A program made the translations under genes and the position numbers. From Chelonoidis abingdonii (taxonomy: Eukaryota; Chordata; Testudines; Testudinidae), in assembly GCF_003597395.2 (NCBI RefSeq), contig NC_133771.1, positions 142,705,254 through 142,769,253 of the forward strand: a stretch of DNA of 64,000 bases. Direction: 5' to 3'. Of the stretch, positions 36,400 through 48,600 are shown in pieces. Numbering within the stretch: position 1 is the first letter of the stretch; every line of letters begins with the position of its first letter. The notes under the pieces are model-generated. The model ran no database searches, was not told the origin of the DNA, and worked only from the letters and a program-made list of their open reading frames with translations.

Positions 36400-37440
36400 A
36401 GGAGTGTTGCTGCAGAGCAAATAGGGAAGCCAAAAACACAAAAAAGAGAGCGAGGGAAGCAACCAGCTTAATCGTAAGTTGCTTATTGCTAAGTAATAAC
36501 CATACAAGGAGACCCAAACAAACAAAACAGTTACAATATTAAATCTAGCTTAAATTTAATTACAAAAGTCAGCTTTAGAAAACTATTCCTGGTCACACAA
36601 GTCAGGGTTAGAAAGCTATACCTAGAGTGTGTGTGGGAAGGGGAAGCCAGGGAGAGATGGGTTCTCACCACTCTATGAAGCTTGAATTGGGCAGGATTCC
36701 CCAGTGGTGGTGGTAGCTGATGGTCCAGAGTGCTCGAGACAGGCAGAGCCCCCAGCACAGTCAATCAGGAGAAGATGAAGTCCCAGTGGAACTGATGCAG
36801 ATTTTGCATCCAGGCATCAGAACACTTACTTGAGAGTGGGTAAAGGGGGGGTTTTGTGGGGAAACAACAATGGTTCAAGGAAGAACACTAGATTGGTTTA
36901 TGGGGAAACTGATGGCTCAAGGGAGTATACCAAAATTGTTTTTTTCAGGCTAGACAATATGATCATTCCTGGCTATGAGCAGTGCTCCTTCGAGGGAGCC
37001 CACAGTAAAGTTAGGCAGCTTCAGTATTTTGGATACCAATAAAGGATTTATTACTAGAATTGGTCTGATAACTACTGAGCTGGGTGTGTGCAGGTGTGGA
37101 TTCATTAACATCTGGAGCAGAGATCCCCCATCATGTAATGTTTCCCTGCTTTTCTAGTCCCAGATTTCCATGCGGTTCTTGCCTTGGAATCTCTGTTCTC
37201 CATTCTGCATGCTAATGAAGATGCCTCCCTGTCCCATCTTCAATGCAAATGAGGCTAGGGGAGTTGCCTTAATTCTGTCACCCTTATCCAGAGGGGTTTG
37301 GGTGTATCTCCCACTGCCTTTTCATTGCCTTTTGTAAGTTTTTTTTTTCTTCTGACCAGTTTTGGCTCAAGCAGAGGTGGTGGGTGGGTGTCCTTTGTGA
37401 GTCAGACAGGCTGGATACTGTGCCCTGGTTCCCCAAGAAC
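36400..37440. repeat. probable LTR-like interspersed repeat
   Basis: The composition and the block GTTGCCTTAATTCTGTCACC with CAAATGAGGCTAGGGG match my memory of a turtle LTR, but there is no second copy here. No coding signal. Confidence 0.3.
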
Positions 37441-37479
37441 ACAGAGCTGCCTCTCCTGTTGAATCTATTCCATTTGGAC

Positions 37480-37882
37480 TAATAATGAAAGTGATTGGAG
37501 CCAGGGGCCTGGACGCTGGGTCTCCCATCTCCCAGGTGGGTGCCTACACCACTGGAATAGAATCATGGTTACATTCTTGCTCACTGTCTGGCCCAATGAC
37601 TAGTTATTTTATTTATCCAGAGTGAAGTAGTGCTTGGCCAGAGAGTGAGACATAGAGAATGAGTGTGACTGCACCCAAGTGGTCCAGTTCTTTGGTTCCA
37701 AACGCTATTTCCCTATTTATTCAAGTGGAGCTTGGGTCTCCCATATCCCAGATGAGTGCTCTAGCCACTGGACTGAAAGTTAGAAGGTGAACACTACCTC
37801 TTCCAAGCCAATTCTGAATAGGACCCTAGCTGGTAAGCAGCCTCTGAGCACACCTACCCGGTTGGGCTCTGCATGAGACTTA
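37480..37882. repeat. left part of an older foldback repeat, split by a Harbinger insertion
   Basis: It has two tRNA-like inverted arms, around 37515-37555 (CTGGGTCTCCCATCTCCCAG) and 37726-37770 (TTGGGTCTCCCATATCCCAG), as in 32145-32600. The family then breaks at the Harbinger element and resumes at 42046-42120 and 42368-42510. Confidence 0.5.
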
Positions 37883-38519
37883 GAGAATGTCTACACTATG
37901 AAATTAGGTTGATTTTTATAGACATCAATCTTTAGTGAGCACTTTTATACAGTCGAACATGAATGTCCCCACTGAGCGTATTATGTCAGCGGAGTGCGTC
38001 CTCAATACTGTGGCTAGCATCGACTCACGGAGTGGTGCACTGTGCGTAGCTATCCAACAGTCCCCTCTGCCCATTGGAATTCTGGGTTAAGCTCCCAATG
38101 CCTCATGGGGCAAAAACATTATCACAGGTGGTTTTGGGTACATGTCATCAGTCTCCACCCGCTTCCTCCTTGAAAGCAATGGCAAACAATCATTTTGTGC
38201 CTTTTTACCTGGGTTATCCATGCAGATGCCATAGCATGGCAAGGATGGAGCCCGCTCAGCTGCACACTGTTTATGTGACCATTGTAAACACCTCATGCAT
38301 TATCCTGCCGTATGTGCAAAGCCTAGCTAGGAGCTGCTAGCACGAGGAAGATTGTGAGAAGAACATAGACACAGACATTCCTGAAAGCACGGGATGTGGC
38401 AATTGGGATAGCAAGGTGGCATTGGGGCATGCTGATACAGTGGAATGCTGATTCTGGGCCAGGCAAACAAGCACAGCCTGGTGGGATGGCATAGTGTTGC
38501 AGGTAAGGGATGATTCCCA

Positions 38520-39340
38520 GTGGCTGCGAAACTTTTTCTCATGCGTAAGGCCGTCTTCATGGAATTTTGTGAATTGCTTTCCCCTGCCCTGAAGCACAGA
38601 AATACCAAGATGAGACCTGCCCTAACAGTTGAGAAGCAAGTGGCAATAGCCCTCTGGAAGCTTGCAATGCCTGACTGCTATCAGTCAGTCAGGAATCAAT
38701 TTGGAGTGGGCAAATCTACCATAAGGGCTGCTGGGATCCAAGTAGCCAAGGCAATCAATACCCTTCTGCTAAGAAGTGTAGTGACTCTGAAAATGTGCAG
38801 GTCATAATGGATGGCTTTGCTGCCATGGGCTTCCCTAACTGTGGTGGGATGATAGGGATGTGTTCTCTCTCTTGGCACTGGACCACCTTGCCAAAGCATA
38901 CATAAGTCGCAAGGAGTACTTCTCAATGGTGTTGCAAGCACTGGTGGATCACAAGGACTGCTTCACCAACATCAACGTGGAATGATCAGGAAAGTTGCAT
39001 GATGCTTGCATCTTTCAGAACTCCTAGCTGTTTGGAAAGCTGCAAGATGGGACTTTTTTCAACGACCAGAAAATTACTAATGGGGATGTTGAAATGCCAA
39101 TAGTTATCCTTCGAGACCCAGCCTACCCCTTGTTCCCATGGCTCACGAAATGGTACACAGGCAGCCTGGTCAGCAGTAAGAAGCAGTTCAACTATAGGCT
39201 GAGTAGGTGCAGAATGGAGGTAGAATGTGCCTTTGGGCATTTAAAAGGGCTCTAGCACAGTTTGCTGAGTAGGTTAGACCTCAGCAAAAGCAATATTCCC
39301 ATTGTTGTTGCTGCTTGCTGTGTGCTCCATAATATGTGAG
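38520..39340 (+). pseudogene. HARBI1-like transposase (DDE_Tnp_4 family) remnant
   Basis: The N-terminal part has a helix-turn-helix-like region (VEKQVAIALWKL ... VGKSTIRAAG, about 38628-38740). After a frame change come ALDHLAKAYISRKEYFSMVL, then LVDHKDCFTNINVE, SGKLHDACIFQNS, VILRDPAYPLFPWL and RCRMEVECAFGHLKG, the usual HARBI1 order. The second catalytic Asp (RDPAYP) and the Glu (VECAFG) are present. The first catalytic Asp, expected at about 38848-38860, is lost to a small indel. In-frame stops follow NVE, QNS and LKGL. In live elements this protein cuts and joins the transposon ends. Confidence 0.88.
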
Positions 39341-41199
39341 AGTAAAGGGGAGATGTTCATGGCAGGGTGGGAGGGTGAGATCACTGGCCAGTCAATTTTG
39401 AACAGTCAGACACCAGGGCAATTAGGAGAGCACAGCAAGAGGTGCTGCACATCAGAGAGGCTTTGAAAAACAGTTTCATGACTGACCAGGCTATGGTGTA
39501 ATAGTTGTGTGTGTTTTCCCTTGATGCAAAGCTGCCCCCTTTTGGAGATTGTACTTCCCTGTAAGCCAATCCCCCCTTCTCACCTTTGACCACAGCTGGC
39601 ACAGGAAATAAAGTTCCTATTGTTCTGAATCGGTTCATTCATTCTTCATTTGGAAAAAAAAAACTTGATTACTGACAACGCTGACTAGTAAAAGGAAGTC
39701 TGGGTGTACAAAGGTTTTGATGATGTGGTGGGGTGGGAGAGGATGGAAGGACAAGGCCACATTGCTTATTGTAGCCACAGTACAAATCAAAGCAGTTTGA
39801 ATAACAGAATTCTGTTGCTTGGGCCATCCCATGGAGTTGAGTGGCAGTGTGCCCAGAGCCTTCCCTCCTGCATTCTTGGGTGTCTGGGCAAGGATGATAT
39901 GGAAGTTGGCGAGGGGGGCATGCGATTACACAATGGATGCAGCGGGATTCTGTACTTTAGTTACCTTTCCTGCAGTTCCACCAGATGCCTCATCATGTCC
40001 GTTTGCTCCCCAATTAGCTTCACCATCTCTGCTGCATGTTCCGATCATGCTCACTGTACGCTCTCCTGGCTTCTGACAGTGAATGCCTCCGTGCATTCAG
40101 CTGTGCCCCATCAGTGTGGGAGGACTGCATGAGCTTGGAAAACATGTCACTGCGAGTGCGTTTTTTTCACCTTCTAATCTGCAATAACCTCATGGACAGA
40201 GTTGATGTGGGGAGCATAGAAGCCTTTGCAGCTGCAGGGCAGGGGGGAAAGGAAGAGTAGACTTTTAAGAAACATTTCTGAGAACAAAAGGGAGACACTT
40301 TCACAGTGAATCAAGCAATTCACAGCAGACAGCACGTGTATTTTAGGTACAAGGTCGCATTTTGCCTTTTATATTGAGCGTCTGCCAGTATGATGAAACA
40401 TCACACAAGGCTGGGCAACAGAATTCGGTTTCCAAGCAGCCATAGTAAGACAAAGGGTATGCGCGGTTGCTTCTTACACCTTCATAACATGTGGGAATGA
40501 CACCCTCCTTTCCCATAGCAACCAATGCCTGTTGGGTTTGCTGTTTAAAAGGAGGGAATGTAGTTTTGGGGTGGATGTGCAGCACATGCCTCTTCCCCCC
40601 CACCCCGCCCATTTAGCTATTCTCTAGGATGATCTCTTTCAGTCAAGCACAAACATCCCAGCATGCCTGGGGTCTAATGTGTTGGGGATCACCAAACAGA
40701 GGGGATTACTGTTCCCTTACAAAACTTCCCCCATTTCAACCAAGTGACCATGAATGATACCACTCTCCAGAGGGTGACACAAAGAGATAGACTGAATGTT
40801 ACACGAATGCGACCAAAACCCAGGACCATTTGCAGCCATGCTTTGTGCTTCAGTGATTCCAGACCACTTGCTACTGGCTTGGTGTGGTAAAGTGTCCTAC
40901 CAGGGAGGATGAAATAAGGCAGCCCTCCCCAGAAACCTTCTGCAAAAGATTTCAGAGTACCTTCAGGAGAGCTTCATGGAGAAGTCCCTTGAGGATTCCC
41001 GCTCCATCCCAAGACACATTAACAGACTTTTTTCCAGTAGCTGTACTGCCCATGAATGCACCCAAATTGTTCGGGGCAAATCAAACATTAAACACAATTG
41101 CTTTTAACTCCTATAGTGTTTGTTACAAATGTGCAGTCACCAGACGTGCCTTCTCTGCCTTCAGGGTCTGGGAACAATAGACCATGGGAGGTTATTGGC

Positions 41200-41700
41200 T
41201 CCAGAGTGAGGAAAAGGTCCTGGCTGCCAGGGAGAACACTTGCATGTTGCACATTCCTCCTCCTCCTCCTCAATGTTGTGTGAGGCTGCCACCTTGCAGG
41301 TGTCCATGGAGAGTGTTGGGGTACTGGTAGGGTCCCCCCCTAGAATGACATGCAGCTGATCATAGAAGCAGCATGTTGGGGGCTGTGACCCAGAATGACC
41401 ATTTGTCTCCTTTGTCTTTTGGTAGGCTTGCCTGAGCTCCTTAATTTTCACACTATTGAAAATTAAGGAGCTTAATTTTGTAGCCTCTGTCCACCATGCC
41501 CTGTGTGTTTGTTGGGTTTTTTTTTGGGGGGGGGCATATATATCAGCATTTCTTCTGCTGGATCGGAGTTCTGCCTGCACAGATTCTTCCCGCCATACAG
41601 CAATCAGATCCAGTGTCTCCCATTTGCTCCATGCTGGAGCTAGTTTTCAATTCTGGGACTGCATGGTCACCTGTGCTGCTGAGCTCGCCAGGCTGACTAA
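41200..41700 (-). pseudogene. Harbinger Myb/SANT-like DNA-binding protein remnant
   Basis: On the minus strand, LDLIAVWREESVQAELRSSR (about 41629-41570), then VKIKELRQAYQKTKETNG and FYDQLHVILGG follow the order of the Myb/SANT (trihelix-like) protein encoded by PIF/Harbinger elements. It ends with a Glu-rich run (EEEEEE, about 41275-41258). The part between the first and third helices is replaced: a hairpin-forming inverted copy (41435-41472) sits where the conserved middle should be. In Harbingers this partner imports the transposase and binds the ends. Confidence 0.8.
41435..41472. repeat. perfect 15-bp inverted repeat inside the SANT gene
   Basis: AGCTCCTTAATTTTC and GAAAATTAAGGAGCT are exact inverted arms around an 8-base spacer. 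One arm is the expected coding sequence (KIKEL); the other is its inverted copy. Confidence 0.9.
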
Positions 41701-42123
41701 ACAAGAAATTAAATTCAAAAGTTCAGGGTGCTTTTCCTGTGTACCTGGCTAGTGCATCGGAGTTGAAAGGATGATCCCCTTCACATTGGAGCGGTCACAT
41801 TGGAGCACTCGGGGATAGTTCCCAGAGGCCAATACCATCGAATTGCACAACACTGTGTCTGTACTACCCCAAATTCAACCCAGGAAGGTTGATTTTAGTG
41901 CTACTCCCCTCATTGGGGAGGAGTACAGCAGTCGATTTAAGAGCCCTTTAGGTCAGTGGAAAGGTGTTGGTTGTGTAGATGCATTCATTATAAAATCAAC
42001 CTAGCACGGCTAAACTCGACCTAACCTTGTAGTGTAGACCAGGCCTTAGGCAGGCAAATGCATGTCTTCCCTTAATTGGTGAATCTCTCTGGGACCTAGG
42101 CAAGAGACACAACTAGACACTTA

Positions 42124-42364
42124 GGGCTTGTCTACACTGACACCTTAAGCGCTGCAACTTTCTCACTCAGAGGTGTGAAAAAACACCCCCCTGAGCACTA
42201 CATGTTTTGGTACTTAACTGCGCTAGTGTAGACAGTGCACCAGCGCTGGGAGCTATGCCCCTCATGGAGGTGAGTTTTTGAGAGCTGGGAGAACTCTCTC
42301 CCAGCGCAGCACTGCGACTATACAAGCCACGTTAGCGCTTTAACATTGCCATGTAGGCAACCCC
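42124..42364. mobile_element. PIF/Harbinger-type MITE, second family
   Basis: The element is 241 bp, with ends GGGCTTGTCTACACT and, inverted, GGGGTTGCCTACATGG. TTA flanks both sides (42121-42123 and 42365-42367). The interior (TAAGCGCTGCAACTTTCTC, CCAGCGCTGGGAG) is unrelated to copies A and B, but the ends are the same. Confidence 0.85.
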
Positions 42365-42367
42365 TTA

Positions 42368-42520
42368 GCGTGAGGCAGGAGCATGCATGTCTAGAGGCAG
42401 AAACTTAGGTGCCAAGGTAACTTTAGCACTTAAGTTAAATGCTGAGTGAGTTTAGACAACTACAGGATTCAGTAGCAGTTTTGTGGATTCCAGTGGAGCC
42501 AAAATTGGGATTTAGGCATG
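42368..42520. repeat. right part of the split foldback repeat
   Basis: GCATGCATGTCTAGAGGCAG and following bases match GCGTGCCCAGAGGAAGAAAC at 32428 onward, and TTTTGTGGATTCCAG matches that family's end. With 37480-37882 and 42049-42120 it forms one older repeat interrupted by two Harbinger-type insertions. Confidence 0.5.
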
Positions 42521-43489
42521 TAAATATCTTCGTGGCTCTTGGGATGCTTGGGTGTAAATAACCACAGAATTAGTCCCCTATGCCAAGTGATAAATGCTTA
42601 TTGAGCCAAATTCTCAACTGGTGTATATCAGCATCATTCCATGAAAGTCAATGGAGCTATGGCAAGTTACACCAAAGTAGTTTCTGAGACACTAAGTTTA
42701 CACTAAGGAAGGGGAAATGTAAAACTAATGAGAATTTTTATTACAGAAGAGCTAACTTCAGTTTGCAGCATTGATACCAGCTTTGAAAGATCAATGTGTG
42801 ACGTTAATGTAAGAGCAGTCTAGCTCACACTGAAGTCATTGGATTCTTCCCATTGAGAATTCGGTGGGAACGGGATCAGGCCATTTAAAAAAAATAAAGT
42901 ATAAATATGGTCTAAAAAGTTTTGAAATTTGTTTATAAATATGACTTGATCAAAGCTACTTGAGAAATGCATGCAATATGTTAGCGCGATTCCAAATGAA
43001 CCCAGAGGAAACAGATGACTCTTGATGAGCGATAAATAGCTGAGTTTTAGAAGCTATCTAACTATTTCATTAAGGGCTGTTTCATTACATCCCCCTCTCC
43101 CACGTCTTTGCTTTTTTGCCATAAACAGATGACCATATGTGCCTCCATGCCCTTTACATTCCTTGTTGGTGGTTAGTGCTGGAGTTTTACTCGTGCTCTT
43201 CTGATGAATGTCGTATGTATTTTTGAGCTGGTTTTTGTCCTTGTGAGGGAGATTTTTCACTTATGTTTTCCATTTGTAGACACAATTACTGGAATAATTC
43301 AAATCTAAAAGTAAGGGACAGATTCTCTGCTGCTGTGAATCTGCACAGCTGAATTGAAGTCACTGGAGCTATGCTCATTTTACACTAGTTGAAGATCTAG
43401 CCCAATAAGATTAAATAATACTGAGGTTCAGCCTCTACTGCAAAAGTCATCTGATAATGACATTTTATTCAATCACCATCTAGTCTGCA
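42521..43489. other. no gene recognised
   Basis: No coding signal or confident repeat. Confidence 0.45.
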
Positions 43490-43580
43490 GCCTCCCTCTT
43501 ATAGAGAAAGTGACCAAGAAGGTAGGTGGCTAGATGATCACAATGGTCCCTTCTGACTTTAAAGTCTATGAGGTGCAAAA
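43490..43580 (+). mobile_element. CR1-like 3' end, old
   Basis: GGCTAGATGATCACAATGGTCCCTTCTGAC followed by AAAGTCTATGAG is a CR1 or SINE 3' tail of the older CTATGA type. The upstream part is too diverged to assign. Confidence 0.5.
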
Positions 43581-46500
43581 CAACTACTGAGTGGACAGAG
43601 AATATTTTTACTGTATCTCTGAGTCTGGTTTCAGGTCTGTGATGGCAAAGAAATGGGCTAATCTCTGTCCTATAGGGGGATAAATGGTCTTTCTTCAATA
43701 TTGAAAGAGACAACATAGTGTATTCATCCTGGGGCTGTTGGCTGCTTTAGAAAATGTTGATCACTATCCTGTGTGGATGGGAGTCCACTGAAGTGGTACT
43801 GTTAATTCTCTCACATAAGCACTTGTTGCTGATGACAGGTATTATCTTACAATTCTGTATTAAGTCATAGGATGGTTGGTTCTGTTGCCAGTTCTGTTGA
43901 TTAAAGCTCAACCTGGAGAAGAAAAAGGTACTGTTGCCAAACATGGACAATCTGGAGGATATTGCTTGATCTGTGGACTACTTTTCTATTCGTGGGCTGC
44001 TGCAAGATGTACCCTGGGAGACATTTTTGACCGGGAGCTTAGCCTGGTGGCTCTGAATTTGGCAGTGAACATTTAATGGCAGTTATCTGTTGGACACAGA
44101 GCTCATCAGGGTGATCTATGCCTTTGGGACCTCCAGGCAGGTTTAATGTAATGCTTCTGATTTAGGGCTACCCATGAACTACAAAAGGCTGCAGAGATGG
44201 TAGCAGAATACAGCAGCATGACTGATCAAGGGTTTATTACCATATCAGTGGATGATTCCTGCATTTGATGAGTTCCACTGGCTGTCCATTGTTAGTGCCT
44301 CTTACAATTTTACTTTTTAGTATAGAATGTCTCCAATAACATAAGACCTGTCTCCCTGAAGGACCATTCATTGCCCTGTCAGGGCATGTGAAGTTAGCAA
44401 GATTACAGTGTACTGATTACTGTATATCCCCTTTTTGCTGATCCAAAACCATCAAGGAAAAAAAATGTTTGCCTATGGCTGTGTTTCACATTCAGTGTTT
44501 GTTCAAAGTCAAACTCAGGTGAAACAAACCTATATAAATGATATGAGACTATACTACCCAACTGGGTCCCATGAAGCTCCTGGCCAGTGTTTTGGCTGGA
44601 GTGCCCTGGTACAGGCAAGGCCCAAACTTCTATTTTTCTTGTCAGGTTTGTAAAGCTAGAAAGTGAAGGGCTAAGGCCCAGTTCCTTCATGGGGGTTGGG
44701 TGCCTGGAAACCAGATAGGTCTGGGACTTTTTACACTCCCTGGCCCAGCTGCCATAGGCAAAACAAATAAGCAAACAGTAGACAGTTAAAGAAAGGGAAC
44801 AGGCTTTTAATTTTTGCTCATATCCTGAGAAGGAGAAAATGTAGAGCTTTGTTGTTTCCTTTTTGGAGAAGAGCTGATCACAAGCACTGAGGGAGAGCTT
44901 CCTCTGGGATAAGGGAACTCTGAAAATATTGTGCATTCAGTCTTGTGAACAGAAAACACCAAGTTTTATGCATCACAAATCTGGTCTATGGTCATCTCTG
45001 GCTCATTTCAACCAGAAATGAATGTGTTCAGACATGTTGTTAAACTCTGAAAATAAAAATGTAGAAAGAAAATATTACGTGACTTCTCACCAGAGCAACA
45101 AGACTTAGTTCTCAGTAGCTGATGGAGTGAAATTACATCAATTGGCAGCCAGCCAATCAGAGCCCCAAAAGGGACTGTTAAGATTCCTCTAATGTTCATC
45201 TTCCCAGGATGTATTTTTTTTCAAGTGAGATCTCTTTAAATGATGACAAATTCTAGAAAAAACACCTTTTGATATAGGGCGACGTTTCTTTGTACGTTTC
45301 TCCAGTTTATAGATGATCTAAACCCACACAAGAACTACGTTCTGTAAGTAGTAAGGAATTCCTGTGATATGGACTACCCATTTCTCATTAGTTTACCATA
45401 TGTTACTATCTGCTAATTCAAATGCCCAGGCTTTCCATGTCTCTCAGACTAGCAAGAATCTGGTGTGACATATTGGAATATAGTAACATTGAAAGTGCAA
45501 GGAAAGATTTATTCTTTTTTAAAACAAAAAAAATTCTAGCATGCCAGAAATACAAAAGAAAACTGCAATGACTTACTGCAGAAAAATGAGGCAGATTCAC
45601 AACTTGGGTTACATGAGTTTGTATTGATGTAACTAAGCCACTGGCTTCCAGCACAGAAAGGCTGAAGTCAGTGGGCTACATGCCATCCACATTCTGTCTT
45701 CTGCCAGAGGCACTGGAGTAGCTGTGAAAGCCATATAGTGGGCACAGAAAGCCAGGATTGGCTGGAGATGCACTGATTCAAGCCATATCCTGGGGAGCTT
45801 CTAATGGCAATTCTCTTACACACTCCAAGCTGGATGTAAAAGTTGCTCTCTCCTAAATGATGCAGGGTGGCAGCTATCATACTTCCACCCCGCATCTCCC
45901 CACTCCAGAGGGCAGTTCCCTTTTCAACATTGCTATGCCTGCAGAGGGTGTCAGTTGAATGTGTTTGTACCCTCTCTCCTTTAACCACGGGAGTGAATCT
46001 TTGACCATTATCTATTTTAGAGCACTACCAAGTATGAAAGCACACTTCTCCAACCAAGTTAGTGCCACTTCCCTCATTTTGCAGTCCCTAAATTCTACTA
46101 TAAGAGTGCCGCTAATTGTTCATCTCAGCCTTTGTTATGTGGAGGAATGATATTCTTCATAATCCCTCATCCAAATGAAGCAAAATTGTCCTCTCCATTC
46201 AAAAACAAAACACACATACTGTTAGCAGACTTGCCTGTTCTATTTCAATGAGGACTGAGTCTTGTTGGAAGATAACATTTAACTAACAACAAGAAATAAA
46301 ATAAAGGTCATGCATCGTCTGAAATTTTATAGCCAGATTGGCATTATAGCTGCCTCTGAATCAGAAACATAATTCCAGTTTGTGTGGGTGTGTGTAATAT
46401 TATCAAACTATGCCACTTCATCCTATCCTACAGCTCATGTGGCAAGTGTTAAATTTTCTAGTGAGTTTAATGCTCTCGCTTACGCTCTCTAGCGAGAGAT

Positions 46501-48049
46501 TAATCATCCCATCCAATACTACAAAAGGTCCCCTTGTAAACCCATATTCCTGAATTTAAACAATCACAAAGCAATGACCTTTACAAATATATGTCTGTGT
46601 ACTTTACTAAATTACATTTCCCAATAGACCATGGGCCTAAAATCAAAGTTCACGCTACTCTCCCAAGTATCGGAAGCTCCTGCTTCCCACTTGATTTCTT
46701 TGGTGAGGAGCTGCAGGTTTTGAGATGACACTTTAAGTAAGTAGCAGATTGCTGTCTGTCACTAGCTATTCTTTTGCACGAGCAAACCCACATTTTATAA
46801 AGATAGGTACAAGTATACTTGAAATCCTTTAACAGGGCTTGAATCTCTATTATAGACCAGTCCTGTCTGGGTTGTATAGCATAAGATTAATTTTGTAATC
46901 CGTCTCTTATTTACTTTACCCCAGAAAGAACAACTATTTCTTGAATCAGAAGTCCCTCTTGAAGGTACAGAGACTTTTCAACATTTTTTCCCCCCAAGGT
47001 AAGACTTGCATACTTTAAGCTTGCATTCAGACATGCCAAAACCAAATAATTCTCCTGGGCAGAAAAAATAATCAAGGAAAATCATTCAATATCCGTTCAT
47101 TTGCATGTCCTACATTTTACTGAAGCATACATACATTTTCTGTCACATGTAATTTCACCCCTTTATCCAATGGATTGTCAGACACGCCATTTAAAGGAAA
47201 TATTTACAGCACAAGTAAATATCTATCTAGTTACTTAGAGGTTCCTAGGCTCAGACTCTTACATCCTCATTTCTAGGTGTGGGATGGAAGCAGAACAAGG
47301 AAAAATGTGCAGTGCAATCTAGATATAAAAATCCCCTTGGAAATAGTACACCATCACTAGTTTACATTCAGGAATAGGGAAAGTCTTTTTATAGGACTCA
47401 TAACTGTAAAAGAACTTCAGAATATTGACGTGGTTGCTGCAACAGGAGTGGCAAACACAATTCAAGTCAGAAATCCTACTAGGAAACAGATCACCTAAGT
47501 AGAACAGGGTGTGTAGACTCTCTTCAGAGACTGGACCAGTTAACTTCAATTAGCATCTTACTCTGCAAGTAGTGTATCTAACATTAGTAAGAATATCAGA
47601 CTGTAACCCAAAGTTTGGAAGAGTGAGGATTAGAGCATTACTGTTGGATTTATTGATCTGATCATTATGAAGCCAAATTATATGCTGAGTTACACTAGTG
47701 TGAATCCAAAATAGTTCCAGTTATGTCAATGATTCTCCTCTGCATTCTCACAAGCACTACTGAGAACAAAATTTGGCAAATAAATTTGAATTCTCTGCTA
47801 ATCCCTAAAATAAAAATAAAATAAAAATCTCTGCCCTTCCTTGAACAAACGGACTACTAGCTTATCTGCATTTTAATCCAACTCTTTCTAGGATGTTACT
47901 GAATTACCTTCAACTCATTTAGCAATACAAAAGAAGAAGTAACTGATAAATATGTAATAAGACCCATTTACTCACTTCAGAAACTACCAGGAGAAAAAAG
48001 GAAGAAATGTAAGTGTGTTTATTTTACTGATCGACTTCTGACAACCAAG
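43581..48049. other. mostly unassigned DNA; one 177-codon chance frame
   Basis: The minus frame 44936-44403 is the longest frame outside known elements. It has no recognised motif, a low-information composition, and no matching copy here. Its 3' neighbourhood (CCAGCCAATCAGAGCC at about 45150) and length suggest part of an LTR rather than a gene. The rest is AT-rich with no coding signal. Confidence 0.4.
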
Positions 48050-48054
48050 TCTGT

Positions 48055-48600
48055 AATAAGGGTAGGCACATGGAATGTACACACATTGTGTAGTACAAGC
48101 TGGCACAAGTGATGCAAGAAATGAAAATATCTGAACATACTTGTCATAAGCGAAATGAGGTGAGCACAGAGTGGTAAGATGGTGTCTGATGGTGCTACAA
48201 TCTCATATTTAGGATGAAGAATGCAGAAAAGAGGTATGGGAATTATACTGGATAGCATCACCACAAAGACCCTGCTGTCTTGGGAGGCAGTGAACAACAT
48301 AACAGCCAGGGTGCAAACAAGACCTAGGTGTACAATATTCTAAATATATGCACCAGCAAATAAACAGTGAAAAGAATACAGTTTATGAACAGGTAGAACA
48401 AATATTGAATAATATGCCTAACTAGGACATCAAGTTGATGACAGGTGACTTCAGTGGACAAATTGGCAAGAACTCTACTGGCTGGTATGGAGTCCTGGGC
48501 ACTGCAGCAGAAGGCATCCAAACTGATGGTGAATGGCTCTTGAATCTCTGGCAGAAAGCACCCTAAAGATAGGATGCAGACTCTTCTAGCCTAAAACGAC
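48055..48600 (+). pseudogene. LINE AP-type endonuclease remnant
   Basis: Plus-strand blocks in shifting frames: VGTWNVHTL at about 48061-48087, ISE.R near 48150, GMGIILDS near 48235, IYAPANKQ near 48345, then DFSGQIGKNSTGW near 48447-48485 (the G-D-F-N-like catalytic block is altered to G-D-F-S). These are the motifs, in order, of the endonuclease that nicks target DNA. No continuous frame survives. Confidence 0.6.

Larger units (their letters stand above)
37883..42045 (+). mobile_element. PIF/Harbinger DNA transposon, near full length, decayed
   Basis: The element is 4163 bp. Ends GAGAATGTCTACACTATGAA and, inverted, GGCCTGGTCTACACTACAAG pair as terminal repeats, extended by AGGTTGATTTT-type subterminal sequence on both sides. 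TTA flanks it (37880-37882 and 42046-42048). It carries both Harbinger proteins, convergent: transposase remnant on + (38520-39340) and Myb/SANT remnant on - (41200-41700). A non-autonomous relative lies at 51618-52952. Confidence 0.9.

Noticed and set aside
36042..36525. Minus-strand frames of 117 and 155 codons rich in Pro, Ala and Cys
   Set aside because: They lie across a GC-rich hAT MITE and have mirror frames on the other strand, so they reflect composition, not coding.
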